Shown here: positions 23,582 through 26,564 of the stretch, piece by piece
How the letters are laid out: each line of letters begins with the position of its first letter
Numbering within the stretch: position 1 is the first letter of the stretch
Assembly: GCA_002339015.1 (NCBI GenBank)
Contig: DDJC01000065.1
Span: forward strand, 40,090 to 66,653
From: Burkholderiales bacterium UBA1834
Lineage (GTDB): Bacteria; Pseudomonadota; Gammaproteobacteria; Burkholderiales; Burkholderiaceae_C
Length of the DNA: 26,564 nt
Direction: 5' to 3'
Translations under genes and position numbers: made by a program
The notes under the pieces: generated by a model
What the model saw: only the letters and a program-made list of their open reading frames with translations
Told to the model about the DNA's origin: nothing
Databases searched by the model: none

Positions 23582-24682
23582 ATGAGCCAGCCTTCCGCGC
23601 CCGATCACGCCAGCCCTTCTGACCCGACGCCCTATGCCGGCCTGACACCCGATGCCGTCATCGATGCACTGGTTGCCGCGGGCCTGGACCCGGATGGCCG
23701 CCTGCAGCCCCTGAACTCCTACGAGAACCGCGTTTTCCAGGTCGGGCTGGCCGATGGCGGCATGGCCGTCGCCAAGTTCTACCGGCCCGGTCGCTGGAGC
23801 GATGCGCAGATCCTGGAAGAGCACCGCTTCGCGCTGGACCTGGCCGATGCCGATGTGCCCGCCGTCGCCCCCTTGACCCTGCATGCGCCGGAACACGGCC
23901 CACGTGCCGAACTGCTGGGCGAACCCGCCACGCTGGCCGTCTGGCAAGCCACCGACATCGACACCGCGACCGAGGCCCCGGCCCGCCACCGCTACAGCGT
24001 GAGCCCACGCCGCGGCGGGCGCGCCCCCGAGCTGGACGACCCCGACGTGCTGCAATGGCTGGGCCGTCTGATGGCCCGGTTGCATGCCGTGGGCCGCCGC
24101 CAGCCCTTTGAACACCGCCCTACCTTGAGCGTGGACCAACTGGGCCGCAGCGCCTGGCGCTGGCTGCGGGAGCATGGCGATCTGCCCGAGCCTCAGCGCG
24201 CCGTGTGGCTGGCCGCGGCCGAGCAGGCACTGGACACGGCACAGGCCGTGTTCGACCGCGTGCCTGACCTGCGCCTGGGCCGTGTGCACGGTGACTGCCA
24301 CCTGGGCAACGTGCTGTGGACACCCGACCAAGGCCCCCACTTCGTTGACCTGGACGACGCCTGCAACGGCCCCGCCGTGCAGGACCTGTGGATGCTGCTG
24401 GGAGGCCACCGCCGCGAACGCCAGCCCGCGCTGTATGCCCTGATGGACGGTTACGAAAGCATCGCCGAGTTCGACTGGCGCGAATGGACACTGGTCGAGG
24501 CCCTGCGCACCCTGCGCCTGGTGCACCACAGCGCCTGGCTGGCCCGCCGCTGGCACGACCCGGCCTTCCCGTCCGCTTTCCCGTGGTTCGGCCAGGCCAT
24601 GTACTGGCAGCAGCAGGCCGACCAGTTGCGCCAGCAAATAGAACTCATGCAACAGGACCTGGAACACCCCGGGTTCGGATAG
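23582..24682 (+). CDS. srkA: Stress response Ser/Thr kinase SrkA (YihE/RdoA)
   Basis: This 366-residue kinase-like protein belongs to the SrkA family, cytoplasmic Ser/Thr kinases with choline-kinase fold that counter MazEF-linked death and envelope or oxidative stress in E. coli. Motifs are LNSYENRVFQVG (44-55), the ATP-binding AVAKFYRPGRWS with Lys-65, the catalytic loop VHGDCHLGNVLW (235-246) with Asp-238 and Asn-243, and the metal loop DLDDACNGPAVQDLW with Asp-256. It is somewhat longer than E. coli SrkA (328), including a Pro-rich N terminus of about 18 residues and an insert near residues 140-152 (SPRRGGRAPEL). The ATG at 23582 has no strong SD. A strong inverted repeat follows 2 bases after the TAG. 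Confidence 0.92.
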   Translation: MSQPSAPDHASPSDPTPYAGLTPDAVIDALVAAGLDPDGRLQPLNSYENRVFQVGLADGGMAVAKFYRPGRWSDAQILEEHRFALDLADADVPAVAPLTLHAPEHGPRAELLGEPATLAVWQATDIDTATEAPARHRYSVSPRRGGRAPELDDPDVLQWLGRLMARLHAVGRRQPFEHRPTLSVDQLGRSAWRWLREHGDLPEPQRAVWLAAAEQALDTAQAVFDRVPDLRLGRVHGDCHLGNVLWTPDQGPHFVDLDDACNGPAVQDLWMLLGGHRRERQPALYALMDGYESIAEFDWREWTLVEALRTLRLVHHSAWLARRWHDPAFPSAFPWFGQAMYWQQQADQLRQQIELMQQDLEHPGFG

Positions 24683-24684
24683 TC

Positions 24685-24711
24685 CGATCTGCGTGCATAT
24701 GCCGCAGATCG
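24685..24711 (+). terminator. Nine-base-pair inverted repeat after srkA
   Basis: CGATCTGCG (24685-24693) pairs perfectly with CGCAGATCG (24703-24711) across the loop TGCATATGC. It begins two bases after the srkA stop codon. No T-run follows, so it could be a non-canonical terminator, an mRNA-stabilising hairpin or a protein-binding palindrome. Confidence 0.45.
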
Positions 24712-24715
24712 ATAC

Positions 24716-24731
24716 CCCCGCATTCGCGGGG
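24716..24731 (+). terminator. Second GC hairpin between srkA and the FliL-like gene
   Basis: CCCCGC (24716-24721) and GCGGGG (24726-24731) form a six-base GC stem with loop ATTC, four bases after the preceding repeat. It is followed by CATGGC, not by a T-run. Together with the previous repeat it could mark the end of the srkA transcript. Confidence 0.4.
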
Positions 24732-24786
24732 CATGGCGCCGTCGCTCTTACAGTTTCTGGCAACGAGCTACAGGAGCCTGGAACCC

Positions 24787-25242
24787 ATGAGTGGCAGCGC
24801 CTCGATCCGCATGACCCGCAAGGACAAAACCAGCGATTGGACGCTGGCCATCGGCATTGCCCTGGGCGCCCTGCTGGTGGCCTTCGGAACATGGGTCTAC
24901 ACCCAGTGGGCTGCCATGGAAAAACCGCGCAACGGCGCTGTCTGGCTCGACGTGCCGGAAGTGCAATCCCAGCTGGCCGATGGCCGCATGCTGTCCGTCA
25001 AGGTGAACCTGCGGCTGCGCAACCGCGACGATCCTGATGCGCTCGAAGGCCATGAACCCGCCCTCAAGGCCATGATCGAACAGGTCGGCACCACCATGAC
25101 CCGCACCGACATCAAGGGCCGCGACGGTGTCCAGCGCTACGGGCAGGCCATCCAGCAGGCCATCAACGGCTACCTGAGGGATCAGCAGATTGACGAACGT
25201 GTCAAGACCGTCGCCTTCAACGAACTGGTGCTGCTTCCCTGA
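24787..25242 (+). CDS. FliL-like single-pass membrane protein
   Basis: This 151-residue protein has one N-terminal membrane segment (about 18-38, TSDWTLAIGIALGALLVAFG) preceded by a basic cytosolic tail, and a periplasmic domain laid out like FliL: a VKVNLRLRNRDD strand, a long helix region, then the C-terminal INGYLRDQQIDERVKTVAF, ending FNELVLLP. FliL surrounds the stator in the flagellar motor and modulates torque and surface sensing. The gene is outside the usual fliLMNOPQR context and next to srkA, so it may be a FliL paralogue with another task. A good AGGAG SD lies 12 bases before ATG 24787; the longer in-frame extension to 24388 overlaps srkA and is rejected. Family assignment is moderate, function inferred. 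Confidence 0.65.
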   Translation: MSGSASIRMTRKDKTSDWTLAIGIALGALLVAFGTWVYTQWAAMEKPRNGAVWLDVPEVQSQLADGRMLSVKVNLRLRNRDDPDALEGHEPALKAMIEQVGTTMTRTDIKGRDGVQRYGQAIQQAINGYLRDQQIDERVKTVAFNELVLLP

Positions 25243-25468
25243 ACGCATCCGTTCAGGATGCAACATGACGTTTCATAGCATGGTCTGATCGGGCCTGTAC
25301 CGATCACGGCCCTTTCAAAGTTACTCCCTAGAGTGCCCTGCACGTCCGCCCCACGGACGCCTGGGCACCCGTCGCCCATGGCCTCGGCGCAGTCCATTTC
25401 AAGGCCATGACGACCGTTGTCCGGGTCGGGGGCGGATGAGTCCCCCGCTCATCACCCGAGACAACATC
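25243..25468 (+). promoter_or_regulatory. Structured leader region before the phospholipase gene
   Basis: These 226 bases contain no credible ORF and at least three inverted-repeat clusters: TGAACG/CGTTCA overlapping GCATCC/GGATGC (25240-25261), GATCGG/CCGATC overlapping GGGCC/GGCCC (25287-25312), and a compound hairpin (25333-25368). No clear promoter or Pho box was recognised. The first cluster may end the FliL-like transcript. Confidence 0.4.
25333..25368 (+). repeat. Compound hairpin in the phospholipase leader
   Basis: An outer stem GTGCCC/GGGCAC (25333-25338 with 25363-25368) and an inner stem CGTCCG/CGGACG (25343-25348 with 25354-25359) nest around a five-base loop CCCCA, separated by a 4/3-base internal loop. 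It lies 100 bases before the phospholipase ATG. All twelve base pairs are Watson-Crick. Confidence 0.5.
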
Positions 25469-26564
25469 ATGACCCGACACGATCGCCGCAGCTTCCTGCG
25501 CAACATGGGCAGCGCCGTGGGCGCCAGCGCCGCACTGGCCACTTTCCCGCCCGCCATCCAGCGTGCCCTGGCCATCCCGGCCGCCCAGCGCACCGGCACC
25601 ATCCACGATGTCGAGCACGTCGTGATCCTCACGCAGGAAAACCGCTCCTTCGACCATTACTTCGGCACCCTGCCCGGCGTGCGTGGCTTCGCCGATCCCT
25701 TCCCCATCCCGGTGCTCGACCGCACCGGCACCTTCACGCGCAAGACCGTGTTCGTGCAGCCCACCGGCGGCGGCGCCCCGGTGCCCGGCCGCCCTGACTG
25801 GGGCAGCGCCCAGCGCGGCATCGCCCCCTTCCACCTCAACACGCAGCAGGATTTCGGCGTGATGCGCGTGTCCGGCACGCCGCACTCGTGGAACGACGCC
25901 CAGGCCGCCTGGGATCTGGGCCGCATGAACAACTGGCCCAAGGCCAAGCAGAACCACTCGCTGGGCTACTACAAGGAGGCGGACATCCCCTTCCAGTTCG
26001 CCCTGGCCCGCGCCTTCACACTGTGCGACCATTACCACTGCGCCACGCAGACCGGCACCAACACCAACCGCCTGTTCCTGTGGAGCGGCGGCAATGACCC
26101 GCTGGCCGTGGCCGGTGGCCCCTCCACCGACAACAGCCACGACTGGTTCAACGAGAACCCCGCCACCGATTACACCTGGACGACCTATGCCGAGCGCCTG
26201 CAGGATGCCGGCATCAGCTGGCAGGTCTACCAGAACATGTCGGACAACTTCACCGACAACCCGCTGGCGGGCTTCCGCGCCTTCCGCAACGCGTGGTACC
26301 AGCGCCCTGGCTACTCGCAGGCCCTGCGTGACCGTGGCGTGTCCACGCGCGATCTGGACAAGCTCAAGGAAGACGTGCTGACCAACAAGCTGCCCCAGGT
26401 CAGCTGGATCGTGGCCACGGCCGAGGGCTCCGAGCACCCCGGCCCCTCCAGCCCAGCCCAGGGCGCCGACTACACGGCCCGCGTGCTCGATGCCCTCACG
26501 GCCAACCCCGAGGTGTGGAGCAAGACCGTCCTGTTCATCAACTTCGACGAGAACGACGGCTTCT
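25469..26564 (+). CDS. Tat-exported phospholipase C / phosphoesterase family protein (3' end beyond window)
   Basis: The first 365 residues of a bacterial phospholipase C/acid phosphatase superfamily enzyme (phosphoesterase family, phosphocholine-specific PLC type) are present. The N terminus carries a twin-arginine signal (DRRSFLRNMG, residues 5-14, followed by an Ala-rich hydrophobic stretch), so export is folded, via Tat. Active-site and metal motifs begin with TQENRSFDHYFGTLPG (55-70), then CDHYHCATQTGTNTNRLFLW, and the sequence ends in FINFDENDG, a conserved metal-binding block. Members hydrolyse phosphatidylcholine or other phosphoesters and are often phosphate-regulated; that is family knowledge, not visible here. 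The usual full length is about 700 residues, so roughly half is missing. The ATG at 25469 fits the Tat signal; no strong SD precedes it. Confidence 0.9.
   Translation, partial: MTRHDRRSFLRNMGSAVGASAALATFPPAIQRALAIPAAQRTGTIHDVEHVVILTQENRSFDHYFGTLPGVRGFADPFPIPVLDRTGTFTRKTVFVQPTGGGAPVPGRPDWGSAQRGIAPFHLNTQQDFGVMRVSGTPHSWNDAQAAWDLGRMNNWPKAKQNHSLGYYKEADIPFQFALARAFTLCDHYHCATQTGTNTNRLFLWSGGNDPLAVAGGPSTDNSHDWFNENPATDYTWTTYAERLQDAGISWQVYQNMSDNFTDNPLAGFRAFRNAWYQRPGYSQALRDRGVSTRDLDKLKEDVLTNKLPQVSWIVATAEGSEHPGPSSPAQGADYTARVLDALTANPEVWSKTVLFINFDENDGF

Noticed and set aside
1..26564. CRISPR arrays, insertion sequences, tRNA or rRNA genes
   Set aside because: I looked for repeated spacers, transposase motifs, long terminal inverted repeats and cloverleaf-like sequences, and saw none.

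Overview
The window is a GC-rich (roughly two-thirds G+C), densely packed stretch of what looks like a betaproteobacterial chromosome, most likely order Burkholderiales. The arguments are codon use, the single LolC/E-type permease beside lolD, an RpfE-type gene next to recJ, and a complete flgAMN / flgBCDEFGHIJKL cluster of beta/gammaproteobacterial type. I see no mobile elements, CRISPR arrays, tRNAs or rRNAs, and no gene-free stretch longer than 300 bases.

Positions 1-8195 hold housekeeping genes. On the minus strand there is a GspE/PilB-type secretion ATPase (cut by the left edge) preceded by a spermidine-synthase-like protein. A hypoxanthine-DNA glycosylase-type gene diverges from these. 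A minus-strand group lolC-lolD-tatD-like follows, and a plus-strand pair, an RpfE/ApgM-like protein and recJ, diverges from lolC.

Positions 8183-20603 are the flagellar locus. flgN, flgM and flgA lie on the minus strand. flgM has a near-consensus sigma-28 (FliA) promoter, so the anti-sigma factor and export chaperone probably belong to the late class. Diverging from flgA, the uninterrupted plus-strand series flgB to flgL encodes, in order, proximal rod (B, C), hook cap (D), hook (E), distal rod (F, G), L ring (H), P ring (I), rod cap/muramidase (J) and the two hook-filament junction proteins (K, L). FlgA supports P-ring assembly and FlgN escorts FlgK/FlgL, so this one locus covers the axial structure from rod to junction.

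Positions 20634-26564 hold an HDOD protein with a degenerate EAL-like half directly after flgL, a convergent lipoprotein PQQ-type sugar dehydrogenase, a small three-helix membrane protein of unknown function, the stress kinase gene srkA, a membrane-anchored FliL-like protein away from the usual fliLMN context, and the first half of a Tat-exported phospholipase C/phosphoesterase that runs off the right edge. The gaps around srkA, the FliL-like gene and the phospholipase gene are unusually rich in inverted repeats.

Nothing amounts to a clearly new system. The most unusual signals are the degenerate EAL-HDOD gene at the end of the flagellar series, a hairpin that ends against the flgI start codon, repeated beta-type modules in FlgK and FlgL, and the structured leader before the phospholipase.
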